Program-made: the position numbers and the translations under genes
In this document: in pieces, positions 7,970 to 15,931 of the stretch
How the letters are laid out: every line of letters starts with the position of its first letter
How positions within the stretch are numbered: the first letter of the stretch is position 1
Notes under the pieces: model-generated
What the model saw: only the letters and a program-made list of their open reading frames with translations
Databases searched by the model: none
What the model was told of the DNA's origin: nothing
Assembly (NCBI RefSeq): GCF_003612565.1
Contig: NZ_RAZG01000034.1
Location: forward strand, 1-40,349
Direction of reading: 5' to 3'
Origin: Roseburia sp. 1XD42-69
Lineage (GTDB): Bacteria; Bacillota; Clostridia; Lachnospirales; Lachnospiraceae
Length of the DNA: 40,349 bases

Positions 7970-7997
7970 AAAAGAAAACCAGAGGGCAATCCTCTGG
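7970..7997 (-). terminator. Terminator of the two-component operon
   Basis: CCAGAGG (7979-7985) and CCTCTGG (7991-7997) form a 7-bp stem; on the minus strand it is followed by TTTTCTTTT. It lies about 55 bases past the histidine kinase stop. Confidence 0.7.
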
Positions 7998-8053
7998 CTC
8001 TTTTACCGTATAAATCGTTTCATTAGATTTTTCTAAGTTTTTTATCAATCTGA

Positions 8054-9358
8054 CTATTTCAAAGGAAGTGTGACAAAGAATGTAGCCCCTCCCCCATCCG
8101 TGTCTTTACAGCCAACTTTACCATTCATCATTTTTGCAAGTTCGTCTGCTATACTAAGTCCTAATCCAAAATTTGATTTATCTGTCCTTGATTTGTCGGC
8201 GCAATAGAAACGGTTAAAAATATACGGTTTATCATCTTCGGTAATGCCTTTTCCGTGGTCTATTACGAAAAATGTGATATGTTTTGCCGTTACTTCTGTT
8301 TTAATTTCAATTTGTTTATTGTCGATAGAATAGTGGATGGCGTTCTCCATATAAATTGTCAATATCTGAAAGAGCTGTTCTTCATCCGCACAAAATTTAG
8401 GATAACTGGTTTCACTGATTTCCAAGCGCAGGCAGATTTTTTTACTGATGCAGATTGGTTCATAAGCTTCATATAATGAGATTAATAATGTGTCTATATC
8501 AATGGTATTTTTGCATATTGTCCATGATTTCGCATCAGAGGAAGCCAGAAGCAGCATATCCCTCACCAGTTTTGACATTCTCATGCATTCCTTGTCAAAT
8601 ATTTTAACCGATTTTCTAAATTCAGTATTATCTATTTGTAATTGTTCCAGCTTCTCTGCGTTTGCCAGAATAACAGCGAGCGGTGATTTTAATTCATGCG
8701 AAGCGGAAGCTATAAAATCTTTTTGGCTTTTCAACATTACCTCTGTTGGTTTTAATGCTTTCTTTATGAGCAAATAGCTCATTGTCGTCACAGCAATAAG
8801 GGAAAGACACCATAAGGAAACATAAAGGAAAGCCTGTTTTGTTAAAATATCAAATAAGGACTGCTGCCTGTAAATCAGTGACAGATGATAAGCTGTGTCA
8901 TTTGGCGTTACAATCGTTGCAAGTATCCCTAAATAATCGTCATTTCTCGTTCCGTTAAACATAAAAACACCGCTTTGGTCTGTAGTCGGCTTGTTATCAT
9001 TTGTTATTATAAAAGTATCCTCTTTATCTGTCTGTGTGCGGAAACGCTCTAAAAGAGTGTCTACATCAGTAGGAAAGTCAAAATCTGTTTGATATACCAT
9101 CTTTCCAGAAGTATCTTGGATATAGCAAAATATCGGGGATTTATACTCATGGTAGGAATCTGCAATGGATTCAAAATTCTGGCTGTTATCTTCAAGTTGG
9201 TACATCATCTGCGTAACCATTCTTTGAAATAAAAGAACCTCACTTGACTGCTCCGTGTGGACGTAATTGTTGCAGAGAATTATCATAATTGATGTAATAA
9301 TTAACATAATCACCGTTATAAAAATGGTGTTCAATTTTTTTGACAGTGGCTTCAGCAT
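8054..9358 (-). CDS. Sensor histidine kinase (EnvZ/OmpR class)
   Basis: A 434-residue membrane kinase. Membrane segments at about 10-30 and 178-198 flank an extracellular domain of roughly 145 residues. The H-box FIASASHELKSPLA puts the phosphorylated histidine at 221; N-box (YMENAIHY), DHGKGI and the FGLGLSIADELA G-box complete the HATPase domain. It lacks an obvious HAMP domain. AAGGAGG lies just before the start, 41 bases after the response-regulator stop, so the two are co-transcribed. The extracellular domain is large enough to bind a ligand directly, unlike the tiny loops of BceS-type kinases. It presumably detects the substrate of the divergent ABC system. Confidence 0.92.
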   Translation of the reverse strand: MLKPLSKKLNTIFITVIMLIITSIMIILCNNYVHTEQSSEVLLFQRMVTQMMYQLEDNSQNFESIADSYHEYKSPIFCYIQDTSGKMVYQTDFDFPTDVDTLLERFRTQTDKEDTFIITNDNKPTTDQSGVFMFNGTRNDDYLGILATIVTPNDTAYHLSLIYRQQSLFDILTKQAFLYVSLWCLSLIAVTTMSYLLIKKALKPTEVMLKSQKDFIASASHELKSPLAVILANAEKLEQLQIDNTEFRKSVKIFDKECMRMSKLVRDMLLLASSDAKSWTICKNTIDIDTLLISLYEAYEPICISKKICLRLEISETSYPKFCADEEQLFQILTIYMENAIHYSIDNKQIEIKTEVTAKHITFFVIDHGKGITEDDKPYIFNRFYCADKSRTDKSNFGLGLSIADELAKMMNGKVGCKDTDGGGATFFVTLPLK

Positions 9359-9399
9359 TTTTAACCTCCTTTTTTATGGCTCATATGCCATAAAAAATT

Positions 9400-10086
9400 T
9401 TATTTCTTTTTCTGGGTTAGGGAATACCCAGCCCCATATACGGTTTTTATTTCACAGCTACTCTTTAATTCCCTTAACCGTTTCCGCAGGAAAGAAATAT
9501 AATTGTCAACATTCCCTTGTTCAACTTCCGATGACGTGCCCCATATTTTCAGTATAAGCTGCTCCCTTGAAAAAAGCGTTTCTGGGCTTTTCATAAAGAC
9601 ATATAACAATTCAGACTCTTTTGCTGTTAAAAAAATAGTTTTAGGGCTGCAAGTCAATTCACGGCTTGATTTATTGAAACGCAAGTCGGCATATTGAAGT
9701 ATATCTTCTGCTTTTATTTGGCTTGGACGTCTTGTTAAAGCCCTTACCCGTGCAAGCAGTTCTTGGATATGGAACGGCTTGACTAAATAATCGTCAGCCC
9801 CGCCATCCAGTCCCTCTATCTTTTCATTAAGGGCGGTCATTCCTGTAATGATGATAACAGGAATCTGGATACCTTTTTTCCGCATAGCCTTAATAATCGT
9901 CAGCCCATCAATCACAGGGAGCATTCTGTCCACAATAGCTAAATCATAGGAATAATCTGTATGTAAGGCATACAGCATGGCAGTTTCTCCATCATTACAA
10001 GCATCAACCATATAACCGTTTTTCGTTAATTGTGATTGTATCGAGCTGCAAAGCTCTAAGTCATCTTCTAAAAGAAGTATTTTCAT
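9400..10086 (-). CDS. OmpR-family response regulator
   Basis: A 228-residue regulator. The receiver has the acidic pocket LLEDD at 5-9, phosphoacceptor Asp53 (AIVDRMLPVIDG) and VKPF lysine near 104; the C-terminal winged helix (about 130-225) ends with YISFLRKRLRELKSSCEIKT and VYGAGYSL. AAGGAG is upstream of the start. It is the first gene of a two-gene operon with the kinase and faces the lipoprotein-ABC operon across a 400-base control region containing three AATCCT repeats, its likely binding site. Confidence 0.93.
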   Translation of the reverse strand: MKILLLEDDLELCSSIQSQLTKNGYMVDACNDGETAMLYALHTDYSYDLAIVDRMLPVIDGLTIIKAMRKKGIQIPVIIITGMTALNEKIEGLDGGADDYLVKPFHIQELLARVRALTRRPSQIKAEDILQYADLRFNKSSRELTCSPKTIFLTAKESELLYVFMKSPETLFSREQLILKIWGTSSEVEQGNVDNYISFLRKRLRELKSSCEIKTVYGAGYSLTQKKK

Positions 10087-10302
10087 TGTTCAAACCCTCT
10101 CCTTAGTTTTATTTATTTTCTTAAAGCATATTTGACGAATATTTACTATTTCATGCTATTTGTAAATCTATATTGCACAAGTGCCTTGCTATGGGATATA
10201 TATGGGAAACATAATAGCACCCTTTTCGCATATCTGCAATTTTGCCGCTATTTGCAATAATAAGTATTTTTTGATAGGACTATATAATCCGATCAATATC
10301 AG

Positions 10303-10392
10303 TATAATATGAAATCCTGTAAAAATCCTCCAAAAAATCCTTTATATTTTTTATGATTTTACAGGATTTTTAGCAGAGTTTTTCTATACAAT
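10303..10392 (+). promoter_or_regulatory. Probable response-regulator binding array and promoter of the lipoprotein-ABC operon
   Basis: AATCCT occurs three times in direct orientation at 10313, 10324 and 10336, a spacing of 11 and 12 bases (one helical turn), the pattern OmpR-family dimers bind. AAATCCTGTAAAAATC at 10312-10327 is also an inverted match to GATTTTACAGGATTT at 10355-10369. A -10-like TACAAT lies at 10387-10392 with no good -35 box, as in activator-dependent promoters. The rest of the 10087-10485 gap is AT-rich, with TATAAT copies at 10283 and 10303 that could serve the minus-strand operon. Confidence 0.55.
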
Positions 10393-10485
10393 GGCTTTGC
10401 AGCTTGATAACTTGAATGCCTTGCAGGGTATATAAAAATCATGACAAGAAATACAAACATATCAAAAGAAAGGCGGAAAAAAATT

Positions 10486-11157
10486 ATGAAGAACAAAAAA
10501 TTAATGCAGATGCTAATAGTTGGGGTAAGTATTTTTGCTTTGGCAGGTTGTGGCACATCGAATGACATGGGAACAAACAGAGAAAGAGAAACCAAAGATG
10601 TCTATATTGAAAATGACATAACAAATCCTGACAAAAAAGATGTTCCCAATGAAAACGATTCAAAGAATACTTCCAATGGGAACAATTCAAAAGAGACACC
10701 CGATGAGGAAAATCCAAAGAATACTCCTGATGAAAACAATCCGAAAAATACCCCTGATGAAAACAATTCAAAGAATACCTCCGATGGGAACAATTCAAAT
10801 GTTGTCGGCAGTATGGATGCCGATGAAATGATTGCTGCATCCGATTTACAGGGAAGCGTGACAGGATTTTCAGACAATGGATGTACGATTACCCCTGTAA
10901 CATCAAGTAATGATGGAGAGGCTGCCATTGCGGCGGATGGATACGAAGATGAAGCGGAAAAAATCAATATTAAATATGGAGATAACTGCATATTCCAAAG
11001 AGCGGTTATGAGCATAGCGACTGGAAAAGCCACAGTCAGTGAAGTTGCCAAAGCGGATATAAAGAAAAAAACATCCTTGCTGCTTTATGGAAGTTTTGAT
11101 GATACAGAAAATTTTACGGCTACAAAAGCAGTGATTGTCCAATATGAATATAACTAA
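10486..11157 (+). CDS. Lipoprotein with tandem decapeptide repeats, first gene of ABC operon
   Basis: About 223 residues. The signal peptide ends in a lipobox, IFALAGC, with the lipidated cysteine at 22. Residues 55-104 are five near-copies of a ten-residue Asn/Asp/Pro-rich unit (type NNSKNTPDEN). The C-terminal ~115 residues (VGSMDADEMIAASDLQGSVT onward) form a small beta-rich domain with several Asp/Gly turns. The ATG at 10486 is chosen because AAAGGCGG precedes it and the signal peptide starts MKNKKLMQ; the frame is open to 10441. It lies 18 bases before the first permease and is probably the surface accessory protein of this transporter. I do not recognise the C-terminal domain. Confidence 0.8.
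   Translation: MKNKKLMQMLIVGVSIFALAGCGTSNDMGTNRERETKDVYIENDITNPDKKDVPNENDSKNTSNGNNSKETPDEENPKNTPDENNPKNTPDENNSKNTSDGNNSNVVGSMDADEMIAASDLQGSVTGFSDNGCTITPVTSSNDGEAAIAADGYEDEAEKINIKYGDNCIFQRAVMSIATGKATVSEVAKADIKKKTSLLLYGSFDDTENFTATKAVIVQYEYN
10648..10797 (+). repeat. 30-bp tandem repeat, about five copies
   Basis: Copies of a 30-base unit of the form GAAAACAATTCAAAGAATAC followed by TCCTGATG encode the decapeptide spacer of the lipoprotein. Units differ at a few positions, and the length is a multiple of three, so copy-number change would alter spacer length without breaking the frame. Confidence 0.8.
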
Positions 11158-11175
11158 GGGAGGCGGAAAATAAAC

Positions 11176-12393
11176 ATGGCATTTTATCAGCTTGCGTTTC
11201 GGTATTTGAAGCGGAAAAAATCAAAAACAATCCTGCTGTTTTTTGTGCTGCTCATTGTGAGCAGCATGATATTAAGCACAAACATGATTCTCCGTGCAAC
11301 GGCTGATTCAAAAGCGGCAATCGGTGAAAAAACAAAGGCAAAAGTTGTCATGGGTATTTTGAAAGAAGAAAACAAGATTACGTTAGACGACGTGGAATGG
11401 ATAAAGGGTTTGGCTGAAGTCTCCACCGTAAATTGCTTAGCCAGAAACACTGCGTTTCCTGTAAACTTTCAATTGATTACAGGCAGCGATTCTACAGAAA
11501 AATCCAATCAGAAAGCATCTGTTCTATCCTATGACAATCTGGAAAATGACAGCGGATTTTCGGAAGGAGTGTACCGTCTTATTTCTGGCAGATATATTTC
11601 AGAAGACATAAAAGGAATTGTTATCAACTCTTATCTGGCGGACGCCAACCAATTAAAATTAGGCGACTTGATAGAATTGGGAAGTGCCAATGGGAAGCGG
11701 GTTTCCTTAGAGATTGTCGGTATCTTTTTATCTGGAAGTGAAAGCAAACAGCCAGAAGGGATGGATTCTGTAAACCGTATTGAAAACCAAATATTCATAG
11801 ATAACAGTTCTTACTCGGATTTATTTGGAATGGACGGTTATGCCAAAGTTGCCGTTTATTGCAAAAATCCAGAGCAGTTAAGTTTATTAGAGGAAGAATT
11901 GAACAAATATTTATCTGATAAAGCAGATTCTACGACGTCGGATACCTTGTATCAACAAATGGCTCTGCCATTGGAACAGATTACCAGAGTTGCAAAGCTT
12001 ATGCTTGCCCTGACACTTCTGGCAGGAACAACCATCGTATCGTTGCTGCTTTGTATGTGGATGCGGACAAGGCAAAGGGAATCTGCCATTTTTATCAGTA
12101 TCGGGAAATCAAAAGCCAGTATTTTTTTACAAATATTTCTGGAATCATTTCTAGTCTTTGCACTGGCTGTCTTAGGTTCCTGTTGTCTGGGAAATTTTAT
12201 GGCTGGCATTTTACAAGGTTTCCTTACAGATTCTGAAACAACGGACATTACTTTAGACATCTTATTGCGGTTTAAAGATATCGTCGTTCTGGCAGGTTTG
12301 GGAATCCTGCTTGTATTGGCGGCAGTCATAATTTCCCTGTTTCCAATATTAAAGACAAATCCCAAAGAAACTTTATCAAAAATGGAGGGATAG
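11176..12393 (+). CDS. FtsX/MacB-type ABC permease 1
   Basis: A 405-residue permease with the FtsX/MacB layout: one membrane segment at about 18-37, a ~220-residue extracellular domain, then three segments near 270-296, 316-347 and 365-392. The conserved cytoplasmic loop ESAIFISIGKSKASIFLQIF lies between segments 2 and 3, and the C-terminus ends NPKETLSKMEG, the usual coupling tail. GGGAGG is 13 bases before the start. It is four bases from the next permease gene, so the two probably pair as unequal halves with the ATPase at 13858-14505. Such systems expel peptides or lipophilic molecules from the membrane without a full transport channel. Confidence 0.88.
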   Translation: MAFYQLAFRYLKRKKSKTILLFFVLLIVSSMILSTNMILRATADSKAAIGEKTKAKVVMGILKEENKITLDDVEWIKGLAEVSTVNCLARNTAFPVNFQLITGSDSTEKSNQKASVLSYDNLENDSGFSEGVYRLISGRYISEDIKGIVINSYLADANQLKLGDLIELGSANGKRVSLEIVGIFLSGSESKQPEGMDSVNRIENQIFIDNSSYSDLFGMDGYAKVAVYCKNPEQLSLLEEELNKYLSDKADSTTSDTLYQQMALPLEQITRVAKLMLALTLLAGTTIVSLLLCMWMRTRQRESAIFISIGKSKASIFLQIFLESFLVFALAVLGSCCLGNFMAGILQGFLTDSETTDITLDILLRFKDIVVLAGLGILLVLAAVIISLFPILKTNPKETLSKMEG

Positions 12394-12396
12394 ACA

Positions 12397-13845
12397 ATGA
12401 ACAGTTTTCAAATGGCGTGGCGTTCAGTCATACGCAAACCAGTCAAAAGCGTACTGCTGTTTTTTGTAGTATTGATTATCAGCCTGTTTTTTTTGTCGGG
12501 CATGGCTAGCCGAAATGCAAGCATTGCCACCCAGAATAAGACAAAGCAGGCGGTAGGCGCAGGATTTCTGATGGAAGCAAACGAAGAGAACAAGAGGGAC
12601 AGGGCAGATGAAATTCTTGCAAAAAAGACCGATGGGGAAGAAGGAAATTTTGATGGCGTGACTGTTAAAAAAATAAAAACAGAATATGGGACGTCATGGC
12701 AGGTATCTTATGACAATTCGTTCCAGACGCTTTTAATAGGCGATATGGAAAAGATTGCCGCTGTTTCTGGCATTTCAGAATATAATCTGACAACCGCCGT
12801 CACGGCAGTAAATCCCGTGGATTTTTCCAGAATTGAGGATGATGATGTAGACCAGAGTTCTGATTTACTTTGTGTCAGCTTAATAGGCAATAAGGATATG
12901 GCATTGGATGCAAATGTCCTGTCAGGGAATGTAACAATTAAGGACGGACGGATGATAACGGAGGAAGATGCCAATGTATGTGTGATTTCAGAAGAACTTG
13001 CCGAAAAAAACAGCCTGTCGGTTGGAAACAGGATACAATTCAATGACCGCCGTGATGTAGAAAACTCAACCGTCTTTGCGGCGGAGATTGTTGGTATTTA
13101 TACAGTTCAGCAGAAAATGACGCCTGTTATGGCTGGAGATACTTTCCGTTCTGAAAATATTATATTTACAGACTTAGGGTTTCCAGAAAAAGCCGAAGGA
13201 AGCACATCGGGGGCATTGTACGAAAAAGCATACTTCAAAGTGGCAGACGTGAACCAATACGATGAAATAAAAAAAGAGATACAGAAAGTGGATATTGGAT
13301 GGGAACGCTATGATTTAATTGACAACAATGGAAACATTGATAAGATGTCCAAAAATTTCAATGATTTGGAGCGTGTCAGCGAAATATTAGTCATTGTGGT
13401 TGCAGGAGCCAGCCTAATCATCTTATTTTTAGTATTTGTTTTTTGGATGAAAGGGAGGGTGCAGGAAATTGGAATTTTATTAGCCCTTGGCACACCAAAG
13501 ATAAAAATATTTGGGCAGATATTATTGGAAGCGTTCCTAATAGCTACTATTGCCATATTCCTTTCTTTTATGGCGGCTCCTGCCGCTTCTAAAATTACAG
13601 CTTCCTATCTTGTGCAGCAGCAGGCACGGCAGGCGGATGAACAGTCTGTCATAGATGAGGGAAAAGTTGCAAAATCGGCGGAGGATTCAGAGGAAACAGT
13701 TACTGGCGTTTCAGTCACCGTTACACCAGAACTGATGCTGTACGATTGGTTCGGCGTGGCGTTGTTGGTTGTAATATCGGTTGGGGCTGCCGGCATTCTG
13801 ATAGCCCGTAAAAATCCAAAAGATATTTTCAGTGAAATTAGTTAG
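12397..13845 (+). CDS. FtsX/MacB-type ABC permease 2
   Basis: A 482-residue partner of permease 1 with the same layout: a first membrane segment at about 15-36, a ~290-residue extracellular domain, then segments near 329-352, 370-393 and 450-471. The cytoplasmic loop QEIGILLALGTPKIKIFGQI and the tail NPKDIFSEIS are typical. Between the last two segments lies an unusual charged insert (about 405-445, QQQARQADEQSV and on) that should face outside. The stop is TAG, 12 bases before the ATPase. Together with permease 1 it would form the heterodimeric membrane part. Confidence 0.88.
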   Translation: MNSFQMAWRSVIRKPVKSVLLFFVVLIISLFFLSGMASRNASIATQNKTKQAVGAGFLMEANEENKRDRADEILAKKTDGEEGNFDGVTVKKIKTEYGTSWQVSYDNSFQTLLIGDMEKIAAVSGISEYNLTTAVTAVNPVDFSRIEDDDVDQSSDLLCVSLIGNKDMALDANVLSGNVTIKDGRMITEEDANVCVISEELAEKNSLSVGNRIQFNDRRDVENSTVFAAEIVGIYTVQQKMTPVMAGDTFRSENIIFTDLGFPEKAEGSTSGALYEKAYFKVADVNQYDEIKKEIQKVDIGWERYDLIDNNGNIDKMSKNFNDLERVSEILVIVVAGASLIILFLVFVFWMKGRVQEIGILLALGTPKIKIFGQILLEAFLIATIAIFLSFMAAPAASKITASYLVQQQARQADEQSVIDEGKVAKSAEDSEETVTGVSVTVTPELMLYDWFGVALLVVISVGAAGILIARKNPKDIFSEIS

Positions 13846-13857
13846 GAGGGCAAAAAG

Positions 13858-14505
13858 ATGGTATTAGAAGTCAAAAATGTAAATTATGCGTATAAATCGC
13901 AGAAAGGAAAAGAAATTTTAAAAAATGTTTCTATGCAGTTTGAGGAAAAGAAATTTTATACGATTGTCGGTGCAAGCGGGGCTGGCAAAACGACGTTCCT
14001 GTCCCTGCTTGCGGGGCTGGATATGCCTGTAAAAGGAACAATTTTGTATGACGGTGAAGATATACAGGCAAAAGGGCTTAACTACCACAGAAAGCATCAT
14101 GTTTCGTTGGTTTTCCAAAATTATAATTTGATTGATTATCTGACGACTGAGGAAAATGTGCGGCTTGGCGGAACAAAAACACCGCAGGATTTATTGGAGA
14201 AAGTAAATATTCCTTGTGAGGATTGGAAAAGAAATGTTTTGCAGCTATCAGGCGGTCAGCAGCAACGGGTTGCCATTGCAAGGGCATTGGCAAGCAACGC
14301 AAAAGTATTGCTTGCAGATGAGCCGACAGGCAATCTTGATGAAACCACGGCAGGGGAAATTATAGAATTACTGAAAAGAACGGCGCATGAGCTTGGAAAG
14401 TGCGTCATTGTAGTAACGCACAGCAAATATCTTGCAGCACAGGCAGATGAGATTATCATGATTAAAGACGGCTGTATAGAATCAGTTACAGAGCTGTCAG
14501 ATTAA
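13858..14505 (+). CDS. ABC transporter ATPase of the MacB/LolD type
   Basis: A 215-residue ATPase with every motif: Walker A GASGAGKTT at 38-46, Q-loop FQNYNL, signature LSGGQQQR from 130, Walker B LLADEPTGNLD at 151-161 and switch HSKYLA. It matches LolD/MacB-type subunits that drive FtsX permeases. It is the last gene of the operon lipoprotein-permease-permease-ATPase, an order resembling the pneumococcal Vex genes, which also lie next to a two-component system; that comparison is by layout only. Terminators follow. Confidence 0.92.
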   Translation: MVLEVKNVNYAYKSQKGKEILKNVSMQFEEKKFYTIVGASGAGKTTFLSLLAGLDMPVKGTILYDGEDIQAKGLNYHRKHHVSLVFQNYNLIDYLTTEENVRLGGTKTPQDLLEKVNIPCEDWKRNVLQLSGGQQQRVAIARALASNAKVLLADEPTGNLDETTAGEIIELLKRTAHELGKCVIVVTHSKYLAAQADEIIMIKDGCIESVTELSD

Positions 14506-14587
14506 CCAGCTACAAGAAATACAAAAATGATAACCCACCAAATAAAAAAACGATGTTCGGGTGGGCTGTTTCGTCATACCCTAACCA

Positions 14588-14625
14588 CCCTCCGACTTCG
14601 CTTTTTGAAGTTTGGAGGGATTTTT
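14588..14625 (+). terminator. Terminator of the lipoprotein-ABC operon
   Basis: CCCTCCGACTTC (14588-14599) pairs with GAAGTTTGGAGGG (14607-14619) with a one-base bulge, followed by ATTTTTATT. It lies about 80 bases past the ATPase stop. Confidence 0.75.
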
Positions 14626-14777
14626 ATTGCCTGCAAATAGCAATTTCCATTTACATATATCATATCGGGGATGGGTGGACAGCCTGTTAAAAAAATCCTT
14701 GTCAGTGCAAGGGGGCTTTCTACCCAAGAAGTAGAAGTCAAATCTCTACATATAAGAACCAAAATATCTATAAACCG

Positions 14778-14812
14778 TAAAGGTACGACAGCCTTTACGG
14801 TATTTCTTTTGT
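14778..14812 (+). terminator. Second stem-loop terminator
   Basis: CCGTAAAGG and CCTTTACGG form a perfect 9-bp stem with an 8-base loop, followed by TATTTCTTTTG. It could end readthrough from upstream or act in the leader of the sigma-like gene that follows. Nothing else is apparent in 14626-14870. Confidence 0.6.
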
Positions 14813-14870
14813 CGTTTTTTGTTGGAATACGCCGTAAGGCTATTTCTTGCGTTGGATGCCGTTCACCGCC

Positions 14871-14909
14871 TGCCAATCTGGATTATTCAAAAAAATTCAG
14901 ATTGGAGGC
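14871..14909 (+). promoter_or_regulatory. Stem-loop overlapping the ribosome site of the sigma-like gene
   Basis: TGCCAATCTG (14871-14880) pairs with CAGATTGG and GGCA (14898-14910) with a single bulged A. The GGAGG ribosome site at 14904-14908 lies inside the right arm, so this fold would hide it. The ATG follows at 14918. Confidence 0.5.
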
Positions 14910-14917
14910 AACGGATT

Positions 14918-15343
14918 ATGGCGTACAACAAAGCCAGAGAAGAAAGAAAATAGCGGCTATGGAAAGAAGCCGAAGAAAAGCAGCTTAGGAACTTGGGTGT
15001 CAGCGAGGGCGATATTGAAAAGCTCCGTGTCCATGATTGGGCGGTATTCAATTCCGACAGACGGTACTATGAGAAATTGCAGGATGCGGGTACATATCTT
15101 GAGGAAGTCGCAGAGGACACGGCACAGCCCGAAGTAAAAACAGTTGAGAAATTTTTGGACAGCATTGAAAACCAGCGGCTCTATCAAGTCTTGATTAAGG
15201 TGGACAGGCTTACCATCCAGATTGCCTTATGGAAAATGGATGGTTACAGCAGTATGGAGATTTCAGAGAAATGCGGCTTATCTGTAAGCGCAGTCAACTT
15301 CCGTGTCTGGCATCTCAGAGAAAAATTAAAAAATATTTTATAA
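14918..15343 (+). pseudogene. Sigma-70-like element factor interrupted by an amber codon
   Basis: From ATG 14918 the frame reads MAYNKAREERK, hits TAG at 14951-14953, and continues as RLWKEAEEKQLRNLGVSEGD to the end. Relatives have tryptophan at the stop position, so a single TGG to TAG change explains it. The C-terminal HTH is intact (GYSSMEISEKCGLSVSAVNF, then WHLREKL). A restart at TTG 14993 is possible but AGGA is only two bases from it, so translation would be poor. It probably served as the element's small sigma/HTH factor. The ribosome site is good but lies in a stem-loop. A clean terminator follows. Confidence 0.65.
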
Positions 15344-15375
15344 CCATCTAATATTTGTGGATTTCCCATCGGCTA

Positions 15376-15413
15376 CTGGGTGAGAGGACAATAAAACTCT
15401 CACCCAGTTTTCT
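15376..15413 (+). terminator. Rho-independent terminator
   Basis: CTGGGTGAGAG (15376-15386) and CTCTCACCCAG (15397-15407) form a perfect 11-bp stem with a 10-base loop, followed by TTTTCTTG. It closes the sigma-like gene. Confidence 0.85.
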
Positions 15414-15931
15414 TGTGTATTGCGAAAACGGGACGGCTCTTTGAAAACCGAATACCCATTCACCAAATACATTCTCTTTGTGGCTGTAATAAGCATAAGC
15501 GTGTGCAGCGGTACGCCATGACCCGCCGAAAGGCAGTAAGCGAAAAATACCGACTGAAAATATCGGGCAGCTCCCGATTACGCCATGACCCGCAAAGAGG
15601 ACAATGATACTCCCGTCCAGCCACAGTCCGAGCGGTAACCAGCCCGTCGCAGGCAATGGGGGCGGCTCTGTCAGACCGACAGTTGGGGTGTATTTCCCGT
15701 GGCGTCAGTTCGCTGCTGACCGTTTGGTGACTTCCCTTGCGTTATCACGCATCAGCATTTTCGGGGTGTCGGGGACAAATAGAAAATGCTCTCTATTCAT
15801 AATCAAGCCAGATGCGGGGCGGTCAATGGAAAATGGGTTTTTCATACTCTCCCGACCTTAAACGCTCCCCTGCGTCTGGCTGTTACATAGGCGGCTCTTA
15901 CCGCCTAAATTCCACAGGAGGTTCACATAAC
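15414..15931 (+). other. 520-base structured, apparently non-coding leader before the PemK gene
   Basis: No convincing frame spans this stretch. It is more GC-rich than its surroundings and full of pairing. TACGCCATGACCCGC is repeated directly at 15512 and 15579; CGGGCAGCTCCCG is a small hairpin between them; AGCCAGATGCGGGG near 15806 pairs with CCCCTGCGTCTGGCT near 15866; and TAGGCGG/CCGCCTA (15888-15907) is a hairpin just before the PemK ribosome site. The layout suits a structured 5' leader or a separate small RNA between the sigma gene and the toxin gene. Confidence 0.45.

Noticed and set aside
10648-10797. Regular 30-base repeats resembling a CRISPR array
   Set aside because: Units are contiguous without spacers and encode a decapeptide in frame; no cas genes.
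10602-11051. Minus-strand frame of 149 residues opposite the lipoprotein
   Set aside because: It is a Ser/Phe-rich shadow of the tandem repeat, with no ribosome site.
15414-15931. Group II intron or retroelement RNA as the source of the structured leader
   Set aside because: No domain V-like hairpin, GTGCG-type 5' end or reverse transcriptase gene was found.
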